From Silene conica (lineage: Eukaryota > Streptophyta > Magnoliopsida > Caryophyllales > Caryophyllaceae), in contig CM055316.2 of assembly GCA_029255685.2 (NCBI GenBank), positions 77,312,861 through 77,376,860 of the forward strand: a DNA stretch of 64,000 nucleotides. Reading direction: 5' to 3'. Shown here in pieces: positions 8,858-19,523 of the stretch; within the stretch, counting starts at the first letter, position 1; each line of letters starts with the position of its first letter. The position numbers and the translations under genes are program-made. The notes under the pieces were generated by a model. That model saw only the letters and a list, made by a program, of their open reading frames with translations. It did no database searches and was not told the DNA's origin.

Positions 8858-10501
8858 TCAGTTCCGTCTTAGCATGGCCATGAGAGCTCCTCCATGCACC
8901 CTCCCTTCAGGTAGAGATGCCGAGTATGAGGATTCTCCTAACGTGTCTATTAGGAGATCATCTTTAGGAAGCGCAGTCTCGAGAGCCATCATGTCATGTT
9001 CATAACCCGAATAAGCGAAACCATTCCAGTGGCTCGAGTTTGAGTTTCCTCCTACAATGTTACCATTTTCTGGTTTAATAAGGGTTTCAGTAGCGGTTTC
9101 TTTCATGTTCAGGCAAACAGTCCCATTACCATGGACTCGCTTGTCTTGGACTTGAGCAGCATGAGCAACACAAAACCCGGTTTTTCCTCTAGCCAACTTA
9201 TCACAGTGATCAACGCTGCCATCTTCCCACAAGCAACGCTTCCCTCCGCCATGCGCCTTGCAGAAATCAGTACGTCCTTGTGCACTCTTTCCACATCCTT
9301 CAAACTTGCACCTCTTCCCGCCACCATGACGCACACAAAACTCTGTTCTGCCTCTAGCACTCTTGTCGCATCCAAGTGCCTTACATCTCTTACCACCACC
9401 ATGCGACACGCAAAACAAGGTCCCACCATGGACGCTCTTCGTGCACACCTCGTCTCCCTGGTAAGTACATCGCTTACCACCACCATGACGTTTACAAAAC
9501 AAGGTGCTTCCTTCGGCACCCTTAGTGCACTCAGGAAAGGTGCACCTCTTTCCACCGCCATGGGCCTTACAGAATTTAGTACTCCCTTGGGAACCTTTAG
9601 TACAGTGAGGATACTCGCAACGACGCCCGCCTCCATGAGCAATGCAAAGACCAGAAGCACCCTCTGCACTCCTGGTACAATTTTCCACCGTGCACCTCTT
9701 ACCGCCACCATGACGGATGCAAAGACCGGATTTCCCCCTAGCTGCACGAGTACAACCTTCCGAATAGGTACACCGTCTTCCACCTCCATGTGAAATGCAT
9801 AGATTGGTTCGTCCACCAGCACTTCTGCTACACCCTAAATGTTCACACCTTCTACCACCACCATGAGCCTTGCAAAAGTCTGTCTTCCCCTCTGCTCCTT
9901 TCTGACAGCCCGGCCTTTGACATCTACGCCCACCACCATGAGAAATACAGCGACCTGACGCTCCTCTCGCAACTTTTCGACAGCCAGGAAACTGGCAAGG
10001 CTTCATCTTACTTCTTCGTTGCTGTCCCGAGACTGAAGTCCCAGGATCAATTGTTTCAGCGGGCTTGAGAGTTAGTGATGATGTTGATCCATCGTCTACA
10101 AGTTGTTCAATACTAGACAGTGCTAGAGCCTCAAAGCCGACACTAGTGAGATCAGATTCAACACCCCCAGTTGACAGGCATAACTCAAGATCAACCCTCA
10201 GCTTCTCATTTCCGTCTTTGATTTCCGTCCTAGACTTTCTTATGCCATTACATGTCCTCTTACTTCCTAGACTCAGATTTAAGTCCAAGGAAAGAGTTTC
10301 AAGCTTTCGGGGAGCAGAAAGGTTTGAACTTGTTGAATAACGCAAATCAAGATCCAACGACTTTCGTTTGCTTGATCCTCCTTGATACAGCTCAGAGGCC
10401 GAAGTCTCCGTGAAACAGCTCAAGTCTACATCCATTCTACACGAGTTTTCTCGTTCTCTCGAAAATGAGTCCCAAGTACAAGGCACAGAATAGCCATCCA
10501 T
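8858..10501 (-). CDS. Cys-repeat nuclear protein, 'WRKY19-like' (no WRKY domain)
   Basis: This single-exon gene encodes 547 residues. Residues about 168-445 hold about 11 tandem units, ten of which begin GGG(R/K)RC and follow the pattern C...GC.K.A.G.T.FC..HGGG, each with paired Cys and His likely to bind zinc. Databases often call such proteins 'probable WRKY transcription factor 19' because the Arabidopsis WRKY19 fusion carries the same repeats. There is no WRKYGQK motif here, so that name misleads. The N-terminal region carries several LxLxL stretches (LDLDL near 49, LSLDLNLSL near 70, LELCL near 105) resembling EAR co-repressor motifs. This suggests a nuclear regulator, but function is inferred, not shown. 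It is the best-preserved non-RLP gene in the window. The ATG at 10501 is the first in frame, and an upstream ORF lies in its leader. Confidence 0.9.
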   Translation of the reverse strand: MDGYSVPCTWDSFSRERENSCRMDVDLSCFTETSASELYQGGSSKRKSLDLDLRYSTSSNLSAPRKLETLSLDLNLSLGSKRTCNGIRKSRTEIKDGNEKLRVDLELCLSTGGVESDLTSVGFEALALSSIEQLVDDGSTSSLTLKPAETIDPGTSVSGQQRRSKMKPCQFPGCRKVARGASGRCISHGGGRRCQRPGCQKGAEGKTDFCKAHGGGRRCEHLGCSRSAGGRTNLCISHGGGRRCTYSEGCTRAARGKSGLCIRHGGGKRCTVENCTRSAEGASGLCIAHGGGRRCEYPHCTKGSQGSTKFCKAHGGGKRCTFPECTKGAEGSTLFCKRHGGGKRCTYQGDEVCTKSVHGGTLFCVSHGGGKRCKALGCDKSARGRTEFCVRHGGGKRCKFEGCGKSAQGRTDFCKAHGGGKRCLWEDGSVDHCDKLARGKTGFCVAHAAQVQDKRVHGNGTVCLNMKETATETLIKPENGNIVGGNSNSSHWNGFAYSGYEHDMMALETALPKDDLLIDTLGESSYSASLPEGRVHGGALMAMLRRN

Positions 10502-10603
10502 CTTGTTTTATCCGAAATATTTGTATCGTCTAACTAATATCTCTATCTACATAATTGTATACACTCGAACAGTCGAACTATTATATACAGAGGGGTAGCA
10601 ACA

Positions 10604-10675
10604 TCAATTCTTAAAGATGATGCCATTGCACCATCCTCCCCCACTGACGAACCCCGATGTATCTTTCCGGTCCAT
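10604..10675 (-). CDS. Upstream ORF (23 aa) in the leader of the Cys-repeat gene
   Basis: On the minus strand, an ATG at 10675 opens 23 codons ending in TGA at 10604-10606, 102 bases before the main ATG. The peptide starts MDRKDTSGFVSGGGW and ends IIFKN. The sequence is not low-complexity and reads like a real peptide. Upstream ORFs with conserved peptides are known in several plant regulator genes, where they lower translation of the main ORF. I think this gene family may be among them, but I could not check. It assumes this stretch is exon, not intron. Confidence 0.5.
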   Translation of the reverse strand: MDRKDTSGFVSGGGWCNGIIFKN

Positions 10676-12360
10676 GACGATAATCACTTGTTAGAAGACT
10701 AATCTCGAGATCACAAGGAACTCGAATGTATCAGCAAAAACTCGTCAAATTCTTGCTTGTAAACATCTGAATGCTTTCAATTCTGTTCACCAATAAGACA
10801 ATTAATTTTAGATAAGCGAAGGTAAAATAAGCACGAGGTCAAACAAATAATAAACCCACACGGCCACACCAGTGCGCTTAGCGCTCTGCGCTCTTACAAA
10901 CAGAACCTAAATATATCAGAAGTCGCTCATAAATTGCGAGGGCATACTTTTATCATAAATTTTCATTTGTAACAGAAGATATCATAAATAAAGGCGGTCA
11001 AATAAGAGTTCAATTCAGTGTCTCATTTTCGTGCGTGTTTTATCTTATTTCCGACCAGTAAGGACTAACGATCTCCTATCCCGTTTTTGCCTCTCATTCT
11101 GTGTCCCATATTCTGCCACATCACTTGTTGAATAAAATATCAATACATATATTAATTACTTGATGTGTCAAAATATGTATGGAACGTGACACAAAATGAG
11201 ACATCAAATGCAACCGAGAATCTCTACTGATTTCCGACCTTGTTTTCCTTTTGGCACATCATTAGATAGATGACGCGATAAAAAGGAGAAAAAGGGTCGG
11301 AACACAATCAGGATTCAGGGGGACGTCTAGGACTTTAGAAATGAAGGGGAAAATGGAATCATGGTGAATGCCGGGTTCCAACACATGATCTTAGACTAAA
11401 ATGAGGCATGTTTCACAACTGTACTAAATTTATGATTTTTTTTTTAAAAAAAATTGTGTTCAATTAGAAGCAATGAACCTCACTGAACCCCCCACACGAC
11501 CAAAGATGTGCTCTACTTAAATAAAGTAGACCCAAAACAGAGTAACAAGTCTTACTTGCTACCGAGAATCCATCACAAATTTGCAACGGTTAAATACTAT
11601 CCATGTAGGTAGATAAGATAAATAAGTTTGTTACTCAAACTTGTGACGGATATACAGTCACAAATGAGAATTTGTGGAAACAGAGAACATTGATTAGAAA
11701 AAATAACATGCACATTTTCGAAGCAAATTGGAAAAAAATATACGTGAATAAGGAAAACGTAAAGAAATGAATGAAACACGAGATATAAAATAGAATTGAA
11801 CCTGTATACAGTATAGTTGATACTCTTGATAGACACGTTGTTTTAGCAAGTATACTTGAATTAAGTACATAAACAAGATTTAGGATTAGGACAGTCAGTA
11901 AATAAGAAATGATTGACTAACGGGTCTAAAAATAGAATCGGGTAAAAAAAATAGAATAACAAGAGGAATGAATTTGGTGCAGAAAAGTGGCAGTATACCT
12001 GATGTATCGGGACGGGACTATCAATTTTTTTGGTAAAAAAAAATGTTAAATTACAAAAGAATTGTGGCGGCGGGTTGAGAATGTGAGAAAAGAGGGTGTT
12101 AATAGAAGTGACTGACTGGGTGTGTGTGAGAGAGAGTGTTTGAGATTAAATACGAGGATTGAAATGTTATTTAAGGGAATTACGTCTGTCATTGCTTGGA
12201 TAATTTCCGATTCTTTTCCTTTTCTGGTTCTTCTTTTTCTGTACCTATAGGTCCAACGTATAGTGATTACTGATTACTGTGTGCAGCAAATATAGAGGTC
12301 ACGATCAGGTTACTCGGATTGGATGGAGATTGAATCAAAAAGTGGGAAGGTTTATATTAC
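10676..12360. other. Intergenic: probable promoter and leader introns of the Cys-repeat gene
   Basis: No gene is recognised. The region is AT-rich with poly-A/T runs (11430-11455) and a GA/GT-rich stretch at 12105-12145. GTCTCATTTT near 11022 and AAAATGAGAC near 11190 form a weak inverted pair that could mark a small MITE, but the support is too thin to call one. Leader exons of the minus-strand gene could lie here; I could not place splice sites. Confidence 0.35.
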
Positions 12361-13430
12361 ATTTCGGTTGTGTTCGTTTAATGTTGTGTCAGTAACGCGT
12401 ATGTTGGGTCATCTTCATGTTGGATTATTAACGGGTCAATAGCAGATTATTAGGTCAGGTTATCGGTATATATATTTTATCTTATGTAATTAATTTTTAA
12501 CGACTAATTTTATATTTAAACAATGTGTAAGTGTATTAATTGTATTTTTAAGTGAAATGAATTAAGATCAATGTCGAATCGTCAACCTTGGTTGAGTCGT
12601 TCCAGTTAAAATCAGACACGAGTTGGGTCGAGTCGTTCCAGTTGGAAAAAATACTGATGCTATTGGTTATCGATTTAGGTTGGGCTCGGGCCAGGTCACT
12701 TCTAACCGCTCTAGGAGCAACTAGCAACTCTTGTTTGTAATTGTCACAAATGTGTTTCGTCTTTAACTTTTTTTACACAAATTCTACTAAGAAATATGAC
12801 CACTTTTGGACAAATATTGACCATTTTTTGTGACTAAAAGTGTTCACTCTTGTCAAAGTGGACATTATTTACTCTAAAGTTGTTCCTATTTACTAAAAAA
12901 GTGGACATTATTTACTCTAAAGATTATCCTATTTTTTTCCTTTTACTCTGATTTTTTTCTTATTTATATGTGAATTTCTTTTGAATTTTTTTACCAAATA
13001 GGTAAGATATACTATGATATCTCACTTTATAAGACAAACAAAAAATGGAAAAAAAATGTGAAAAAAGAACTTCTAAAAATATAAATTTAAATAAAATGAT
13101 AGGCTATCTATTATAAGAAAGGTATCTCTATAATATTAATAAAAGACCGTCTTTCTAAAACTTTTGTGAATTATTTTAGATATAACTTTCGTTCAATTCA
13201 GATTTATTTACGTATAATGATAATGATAGTGCTTTTGCCCACTCTAACAACAACTAGCAAGTCTTATTCATAATTGAAATAAATGTGTTATGTCTTTCAG
13301 ATGTCTATTAAGTGAGTTCCTTTGGAATTGTTTACCATATGGGCAAGATATGCAACAATATCGATCTCTCTTTTATAAGATAAAAAATAGAAAAAAATAT
13401 GTGAAAAAGGCACCGGTAAAAAGATAAGTC
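12361..13430 (+). repeat. Dispersed repeat module, copy A (inverted relative of 32035-33055)
   Basis: From about 12516 to 13430 this is a diverged reverse complement of 32035-33055, including blocks such as AAAGTGGACATTATTTACTC and GCACCGGTAAAAAG. The first 155 bases (12361-12516, containing GGGTCATCTTCA and TTAACGACTAATTTTATATT) recur in direct orientation at 14013-14186. No coding capacity or clear termini are visible, so the transposon class is not established. Confidence 0.7.
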
Positions 13431-14186
13431 AAAACAAAAATGATACGTCTCTCATTAACAATAACGAGAAACTGTCCCTTTAAAGTTTGTGAATTATTTT
13501 AGCTGTCTTTCGCTTAATTCAGGTTTATTTACCCATAATGATAGTGCTTTTGTCAGTTTTAATAGCAACTAACAAGTCTTATTTGTAATTGAAATAAAAG
13601 TATGTGTTCTGTCTTTTGCTTTATAATTTTAAACACAAATTCTATTATACAACTGTTTTACTCAAATGACCACTTTTAGGCAAGTAGTGACCAATTTTTG
13701 TGACTAAAACTGAACATTTTTTACGAGATGGACATTGTTTACCATAAAGTGGTTCCTATTTACCAAAAATTGATCACATGTTACAAAAAAAAAACACGAA
13801 AAAATAGTAGCGAAAGAGATTTGTTGTTTTTTAAAACATTTTCTTAAACATTGTGTGTGACAACAACGAGCTAAGTTTTGGTGATGATTGAACTTTATTT
13901 AAAGATCATCTATTGTAAACAAAAGTTCTTTAATATTGGAACTAGTGAAGAATGACATAGCATAATAAAAACTTTATATAAAGTTCTTCTATTATTGCTA
14001 TTGCTCTTAGGTTTCGGTTGTGTTGGTTTAAAGATAGGTGGGTCAATTACACTTTATGTCGGGTGGGGTCAGTAACGGGGTATTTTGGGTCATCTTCAGG
14101 TTGGATTATTAACGTGTTAATACCAGGTAAGGTTATCATATATATTTTATCTTATATATTTAATTTTTAACGACTAATTTTATATT
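13431..14186 (+). repeat. Tandem partial copies of the same module, with a MITE 3' half
   Basis: The block CAACTA(G/A)CAA(G/C)TCTT...AATTG recurs at 12719, 13252 and 13565. The flanking text from 13640 to 13710 repeats that at 12780-12840, so the module was partly duplicated in tandem. Bases about 13885-14010 match the 3' half of the MITE at 59251-59586 and end GCTATTGCTC followed by TTA. Bases 14013-14186 repeat 12361-12516. Confidence 0.6.
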
Positions 14187-14349
14187 GGGTTTTTCCCATT
14201 GATACTCCTGTGGTTTTCACTTTTCCCATATTATAATAAGAAATAATATGATATATCCCCAACAACGTATACGTTGGGTTGAGTTAATTAAAGAGTAAAA
14301 TTGTAAGAACTTCATCCCATTTTAATGTTTCATATATAACCTTTCCGAT
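14187..14349 (+). repeat. Fragment of the GGGTTTTTCCCATTGAT repeat family
   Basis: The first about 45 bases match the arms of the repeat near 33056 and 33237 (GGGTTTTTCCCATTGAT, then TGTGGTTTTCACTTTTCCCA). No opposite arm is seen nearby, so this is a one-ended fragment. Confidence 0.6.
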
Positions 14350-15892
14350 CAGTCGACCGGCAACGGAGACGCGGCCGACAGTCACTAGTTAGAGTAAGCA
14401 TTTCAGACTGGGACAAGGCAGGTGGCATGAGTCCGGGCCATTTGGCCCGTGCATGCCACAGTATGGTGAACAAAACGAGGCGTAAGAGGCGGTTTATTAC
14501 GATGCCAAAATTCCAAAAAACTTGTACCTAGGCAAGGCCCGACACGAGGCGCAATGGGCCAGGCATGATATACGCAATAGTTTTAGGGATAAATAATTAA
14601 AAATACCATTACAAACACCCGAAACACGACGGGCAACACAATGGGGTTTGGGAAAAGCAGCCGTTATAACACGGCCCAAAAATGCGATTGACCGTGCCTG
14701 GGTCGGGCTAACATTTTGGCTCGGTTCGACACGGCATGCATGCCCATTGCCTTCTCTACCACCAGGAGTCCAAAAACTAATAACTATGGTTAAAAAACAC
14801 TCTTTTTGGAAGTCGATATAAATCCACTCACTCTTATCGTCCATTCATTCAAATTAAGTAATGGTGTGTTTGAGAACCAAGATTGTATTTTCAAATTTGG
14901 ATTTGGACCAATTCGCTTGTTTGGCAAACTTATTAGATTTGGATTTGAAAATCCAACTAAATCCAAGTAAGACTAAAATAACCACATTTGAAATCCACCC
15001 TCCAACCCCCTCATTTCCAAATCATTATTTCCTACATTTCAAATTAAATTCATGTTGTCAAACACTCTCTAAAAGAATTACGATTTATACGCAAACACGC
15101 TTAATTATATTGTACCAAACTCTCATGTTTACTATTTAGCGATCTGTTACATCATGTATCCCGTCAAAATTGGTTGATTTGAGTGATAAAAGTTTTCCTT
15201 TCTTAAGTAATTAGTCAGAAATTCAATTTTTAACTCACGCAAATGAATAAACCAAACTTTTAAGACGACCTACCCCATTAGGTTGCCTTCACGAATCAGA
15301 TTACCCTTGTTGTCGATAAGAGATACTCTTTATCAACACGAGAAAAAATCAATGTTAGAGTTTAAAGGTAGTGACAATTCTAAAAGTAGTTATCATATAT
15401 TTTGCTTTATAATTTACATATTTAATTACTCAAAAACGTGTAATAGTCTTGAAAAGTCTTTCATGTAGAAGACAAAGATCAAAATTCACTCGTTTTGGAA
15501 AAATATTGCCAAAACATTCGGTCCCGTAAGCGATTTACTTAGTTCCTTAAAAGTAGCAGCCAAATCTACTTACTTTCCTTACGTATCAACAATATTCAAC
15601 GAATATCTTCTTCTTTGTCTCCCAAATAAAGTCATAATGTTGAGCTGGCATAATTCGACCAACCCGTTTCGCCCAAATGTCATCCGATTATTTGACTAGT
15701 CTGAACTTGAAAATTTGGTAAATTGAACCAATATGAGCTCAAACTATTTGTCCACTTAGATGATTCATGCCGATTCCAAAACATTTTGGGACTAAGGCTC
15801 TAATGTTGTTGTTATATTTTAAAGAATTATGAGGCCTTTTCCTAATTATTAAGCTTGAAACTTAATAACATTACCTAAAAATCATGCATTTA
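14350..15892. other. Intergenic: degenerate MITE-like sequence, no gene
   Basis: Bases about 14400-14770 are rich in GGGCC, GGCCCG and ACACGG words and end GCATGCCCATTGCC. This resembles degenerate hAT-type MITEs, but no target duplication was found. Bases 14860-15120 hold inverted TTTGGATTTG/CAAATCCA words. The rest is AT-rich with no recognisable coding sequence. Confidence 0.4.
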
Positions 15893-16145
15893 GGCCTGTT
15901 TGAGAAACGGCAGAACAAGATTCATAATAGTGGATAACGCTAGCAGATTTTAGTAGCAGGTTTGACTTTCAAATCACATTAGCAGATTAAGGAATGGTGT
16001 TTGGTAATTAGAAGATTATAGAATAATTAGAATGATTTCATGAATAAACTGAGTATGCTAATACGATATGTTGCTAATAGCAGCAGGTTAAAAAATAGTA
16101 GATTCCGGGCAGTATGCGATTAGAATTCGCCGTTTACCAAACACA
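15893..16145. mobile_element. Tourist/PIF-Harbinger-like MITE (probable)
   Basis: The left end GGCCTGTTTGAGAAACGGC and the right end GCCGTTTACCAAACACAT form imperfect terminal inverted repeats (GTTTG-xx-AAACGGC in common). The sequence between is non-coding and about 250 bp. GGCCTGTTTG is a common Tourist-type terminus. The 3-bp target duplication is not clean. Confidence 0.55.
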
Positions 16146-16360
16146 TAGAAATGGTGATAGATGGATAAGTCAACATACTAATTAGACTGGAATTTACTAA
16201 TTTCACTCAATAGGTTGTTTACCAAAAAGGGTCATAATCTCAATTCAATTAATTTTGAGTTTTGATATCTTCAATTACTAAAAACGTTTGACGTAATACA
16301 TCAAATATATATTCATTTTTTTTCGTATAATTTGTATGTGAAACCGTCTATCATCGATGT

Positions 16361-16368
16361 TATATATA
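16361..16368 (+). promoter_or_regulatory. TATA box of the RLP gene at 16431
   Basis: TATATATA lies about 63-70 bases before the ATG, which implies a leader of roughly 35-40 bases. The 285 bases between the MITE and the ATG show nothing else I can identify. Confidence 0.6.
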
Positions 16369-16430
16369 CACACACATAACCTAAGTTTCAAATCATTCAT
16401 TCAACAATCAATTCCACACATACTTGAAAA

Positions 16431-19400
16431 ATGAGTTCCAATTCAAACCTTGTTTATTTACTCCTCTTCGTTTGCATAACATATTGCAGTTGCCATACAA
16501 TTTCAGGGACTAAAAACATAGAACGAATCGCCCTTCTCGAGTTCAAACATGGCATCAAGATCGACCATTGCAGTTTGCTCACTTCATGGAGTGGCAATAA
16601 CACCCTTGATCACTGCCAATGGCACGGTATTCAATGCGACAACCACACCGGTCACGTTGTCATGCTCCATCTAACCGGGTTTCCAACAGTCGATAGTAGT
16701 AACGATTTCTGTCTGGAGGGTCATGTTAGCGCTTCTCTAGCCGAGTTAAACCATTTACAGCATTTAGACCTTAGTTTTAATAATTTCCAAGGACAGTCCA
16801 TACCCAAGTTTCTTGGGTCATTTCCGAATTTAAGGCACCTTAACCTTTCCAATTCTCGATTTAGCGGAGTTATTCCTCATGAGATTGGAAATCTTTCGAG
16901 ATTGTCGTCTCTAGACCTTAACTGTCTAGATGACACTGCCTGTTCAGTGCGTGTCGAAAGCTTGTCGTGGCTTTCTAGTCTCGTCTTGTTAAGGGATGTC
17001 GATTTAGGTGGTGTCAATTTTAGTCGTGTCTCGAATTGGGTCTCGAGTATCAACCATCTCCCGTCTTTAGAGGTCCTTAGAATGGATTCTTGTAGCCTTT
17101 CAATGCAACTTTCGTCACACGACTCACACCGTCCCCGTCCCCTTTCTTACATGAACGCCTCGAATATTATTCATGTCATTAGCCTTTCCGGAAATCATTT
17201 TGAAGGTACAACAATATTCGAGTGGTTGTACAATTTAACCCGAACAGCGACCAACCTTATATATCTTGACCTCGCTTCTAGTCAGATATCAGGTACCATT
17301 CCGTCTTTTATCTGGAAACTGAACTCGGTTTCATATCTCGACTTGAGTGAGAACGGTTTCAGCGGCCAAATTCCGAGTGACATAGGTAGTATGCACAATC
17401 TCACATACCTCAATGTGGATTATAATCATCTGAGTGGTCCGATTCCAAGTGAAATCTGGACTATTAATCCACTGTCACATGTTTCGCTTTCTTTGAATCG
17501 ATTCCATGGATATATAACTGCCACAATCTCGAACCTGAAACACCTTTCTTTCTTAGACCTTACAGGCAACAATGTCGAAATCAGCTTACCCGCTTTCAAA
17601 GCACTCGGTAAGCTATGCAGCCTGCAAAACTTGAGGTTAGATAACAACAATCTCACACGCGACTTCTCACAAATTGTCGACTCCTTATCCTCTTGCGCGA
17701 GCAAGTCACTCGTTTCTCTAACATTATCGAGTACCAAAGTTTGGGGTTCAATTCCCGACAGCATCAAAACTTTTTCCTCGTTGGTGACCTTAAATGTCGC
17801 TAACAATTCACTGAACGGAACCATTAACGAAGGAATCAGACAACTTTCAAAGCTCAAACACTTATATCTCTTTTCCAACTATTTGAATGGAATTGTTTCG
17901 ATCAAACACTTCTCAAATCTTTCGAGCCTAATTGTTGTAAACTTGTCCGACAACCCGGATTTAGTGTTCAACCTTAGCGTCGATTGGACTCCTCCATTTC
18001 AACTTACTGGGTTAGCATTATCATATACTAAAGTTGGTCCTAACTTTCCGAAATGGCTGCAAACTCAACAAAACATCAACGAACTTGAACTATCTATGTC
18101 GGGAATTCAAGACACTGTTCCTAGATCGTTTTGGAGCTCATTGCCATCGAGTTTAGAGTACTTGAACATGTCCCATAATATGATCTATGGCGAGTTCCCG
18201 GATCTATCCGTCTCCTTTCAGTCGCTGATCGAGATAGACTTAAGTTCAAACAACTTAAGTGGTACAATACCATGTTTTCTAGGAACCAGTTTTACACAGT
18301 TAAACCTAAACAACAACCGGCTTTCTAAAGGCCTATTTCGCTTCCTATGTCCAACCATCGAAATGGGTTTAGAGTACCTCGACCTCTCAAACAACTTGTT
18401 TTCTGAGATGATTCCCGATTGTTGGGGTTACTTTCCTAACCTCAAAGTATTGAACCTGGAAAACAATAGCATTACCGGAAATTTACCATCTTCGATTGCC
18501 TCATTGAGCACCTTACAAGCGCTTCATTTGCGCAACAACAATCTACACGGTGAGCTACCTAAGTCGTGGATGAACTCAACGTCTTTGGCTGTACTCGATC
18601 TTGGCTATAATTCACTAAGTGGTCACATACCTTCCACCTTTGTGCACGGTTTGAAAAACCTCAACATTTTAACCCTGAGAAACAATAAACTTTCAGAGGG
18701 TATACCGTCAAGTCTCTGTCAACTTTCATGCCTACAAATCCTCGACATTTCAGGCAATCAAATCTCCGGACCCCTTCCAAATTGCTTGTATAAACTGAAG
18801 GCAATGGCTAACACATCAAACTTTACACAAGCATGTGCTTATATCTATGTTCGACCAAATTGGTTGTCAGGCGATATTGCGTGGTTCATGTGGAAAAGGA
18901 AAGAGCATAGCTTTCCCGATTCTAGGGGACTGCTGAAAGGCATTGATCTTTCAAACAACAATCTGCAAGGTCGAATTCCTGTCGAAATATCTAGCCTTAT
19001 TGGTTTAGTGTTTCTAAATCTTTCACAAAACAATTTGAGTAGTGTCATTCCATCAAGTATAGGCCGGCTTACATCTCTACAGTTTCTCGATTTATCACAT
19101 AACCATCTCTCGGGTAAAATTCCCACAACTCTAGCTTCGATCAGCTATCTAGAGATATTAGATTTGTCGATGAATAACTTGTCTGGGAGGATTCCTCTAG
19201 GAACTCAGTTACAGGGGTTTGATGCTTCTGCATATACGGGTAACCCTGGACTTTGTGGCGCGCCACTCCCTAATTGTTTCGGGGATGAACCAAACCCTGC
19301 TCCGCAAAATGGAGATAATATCACTCATAAGGTCGACGATTTTATCCTGGGACTCATCATAAGCGTGGCGCTTGGATTCATTACAGGATTTTGGGGAGTT

Positions 19401-19523
19401 TGTGGCACGTTGGTTTTGAAACCATCTTGGAGAATTGCCCTTTTTCGGTTCTATGATAATGTCAGAGATGAAGTATATGTGACAGTGGTATTGCATTCGC
19501 GCAGAGTTTGCAGGAGATCTTAA
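16431..19523 (+). CDS. LRR receptor-like protein, EIX1/2-like (intact, 1030 aa)
   Basis: This single-exon gene encodes a cell-surface receptor without a kinase. Its family perceives microbial or damage signals through the SOBIR1/BAK1 co-receptors (family knowledge). Residues 1 to about 22 are a signal peptide. The N-cap has ERIALLEFKHGI and the paired-Cys motif HCQWHGIQC. LRRs (LxxLDLSxNxxSGxIP) fill most of residues 95-900. An island with MWKRKEH lies near 820-830, before the last LRRs. GNPGLCGAPLPNC closes the LRR domain. The membrane helix at about 971-996 holds GFITGFWG (GxxxG). The 34-residue tail is basic and ends SRRVCRRS. It lacks the YFRFY of its neighbours, having LFRFYDN instead. 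GGTAAGTG about ten bases after the stop suggests an intron in the 3' UTR. Confidence 0.93.
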   Translation: MSSNSNLVYLLLFVCITYCSCHTISGTKNIERIALLEFKHGIKIDHCSLLTSWSGNNTLDHCQWHGIQCDNHTGHVVMLHLTGFPTVDSSNDFCLEGHVSASLAELNHLQHLDLSFNNFQGQSIPKFLGSFPNLRHLNLSNSRFSGVIPHEIGNLSRLSSLDLNCLDDTACSVRVESLSWLSSLVLLRDVDLGGVNFSRVSNWVSSINHLPSLEVLRMDSCSLSMQLSSHDSHRPRPLSYMNASNIIHVISLSGNHFEGTTIFEWLYNLTRTATNLIYLDLASSQISGTIPSFIWKLNSVSYLDLSENGFSGQIPSDIGSMHNLTYLNVDYNHLSGPIPSEIWTINPLSHVSLSLNRFHGYITATISNLKHLSFLDLTGNNVEISLPAFKALGKLCSLQNLRLDNNNLTRDFSQIVDSLSSCASKSLVSLTLSSTKVWGSIPDSIKTFSSLVTLNVANNSLNGTINEGIRQLSKLKHLYLFSNYLNGIVSIKHFSNLSSLIVVNLSDNPDLVFNLSVDWTPPFQLTGLALSYTKVGPNFPKWLQTQQNINELELSMSGIQDTVPRSFWSSLPSSLEYLNMSHNMIYGEFPDLSVSFQSLIEIDLSSNNLSGTIPCFLGTSFTQLNLNNNRLSKGLFRFLCPTIEMGLEYLDLSNNLFSEMIPDCWGYFPNLKVLNLENNSITGNLPSSIASLSTLQALHLRNNNLHGELPKSWMNSTSLAVLDLGYNSLSGHIPSTFVHGLKNLNILTLRNNKLSEGIPSSLCQLSCLQILDISGNQISGPLPNCLYKLKAMANTSNFTQACAYIYVRPNWLSGDIAWFMWKRKEHSFPDSRGLLKGIDLSNNNLQGRIPVEISSLIGLVFLNLSQNNLSSVIPSSIGRLTSLQFLDLSHNHLSGKIPTTLASISYLEILDLSMNNLSGRIPLGTQLQGFDASAYTGNPGLCGAPLPNCFGDEPNPAPQNGDNITHKVDDFILGLIISVALGFITGFWGVCGTLVLKPSWRIALFRFYDNVRDEVYVTVVLHSRRVCRRS

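Noticed and set aside
9109..9822. Long ORFs on both strands overlapping the Cys-repeat gene (also 9131-9793 plus)
   Set aside because: They are out-of-frame products of the repetitive CACCACCATG-type sequence of the repeats; only the 547-aa frame has protein-family structure.
8858..10501. Calling this gene a WRKY transcription factor
   Set aside because: No WRKYGQK motif; only the shared Cys repeats explain the common name.
11019..11201. Small MITE with GTCTCATTTT ends
   Set aside because: The inverted ends are only about 14 bases and imperfect, and no target duplication was found.
14497..14844. 115-aa minus-strand ORF
   Set aside because: It lies in GGGCC-rich MITE-like sequence and has no domain.
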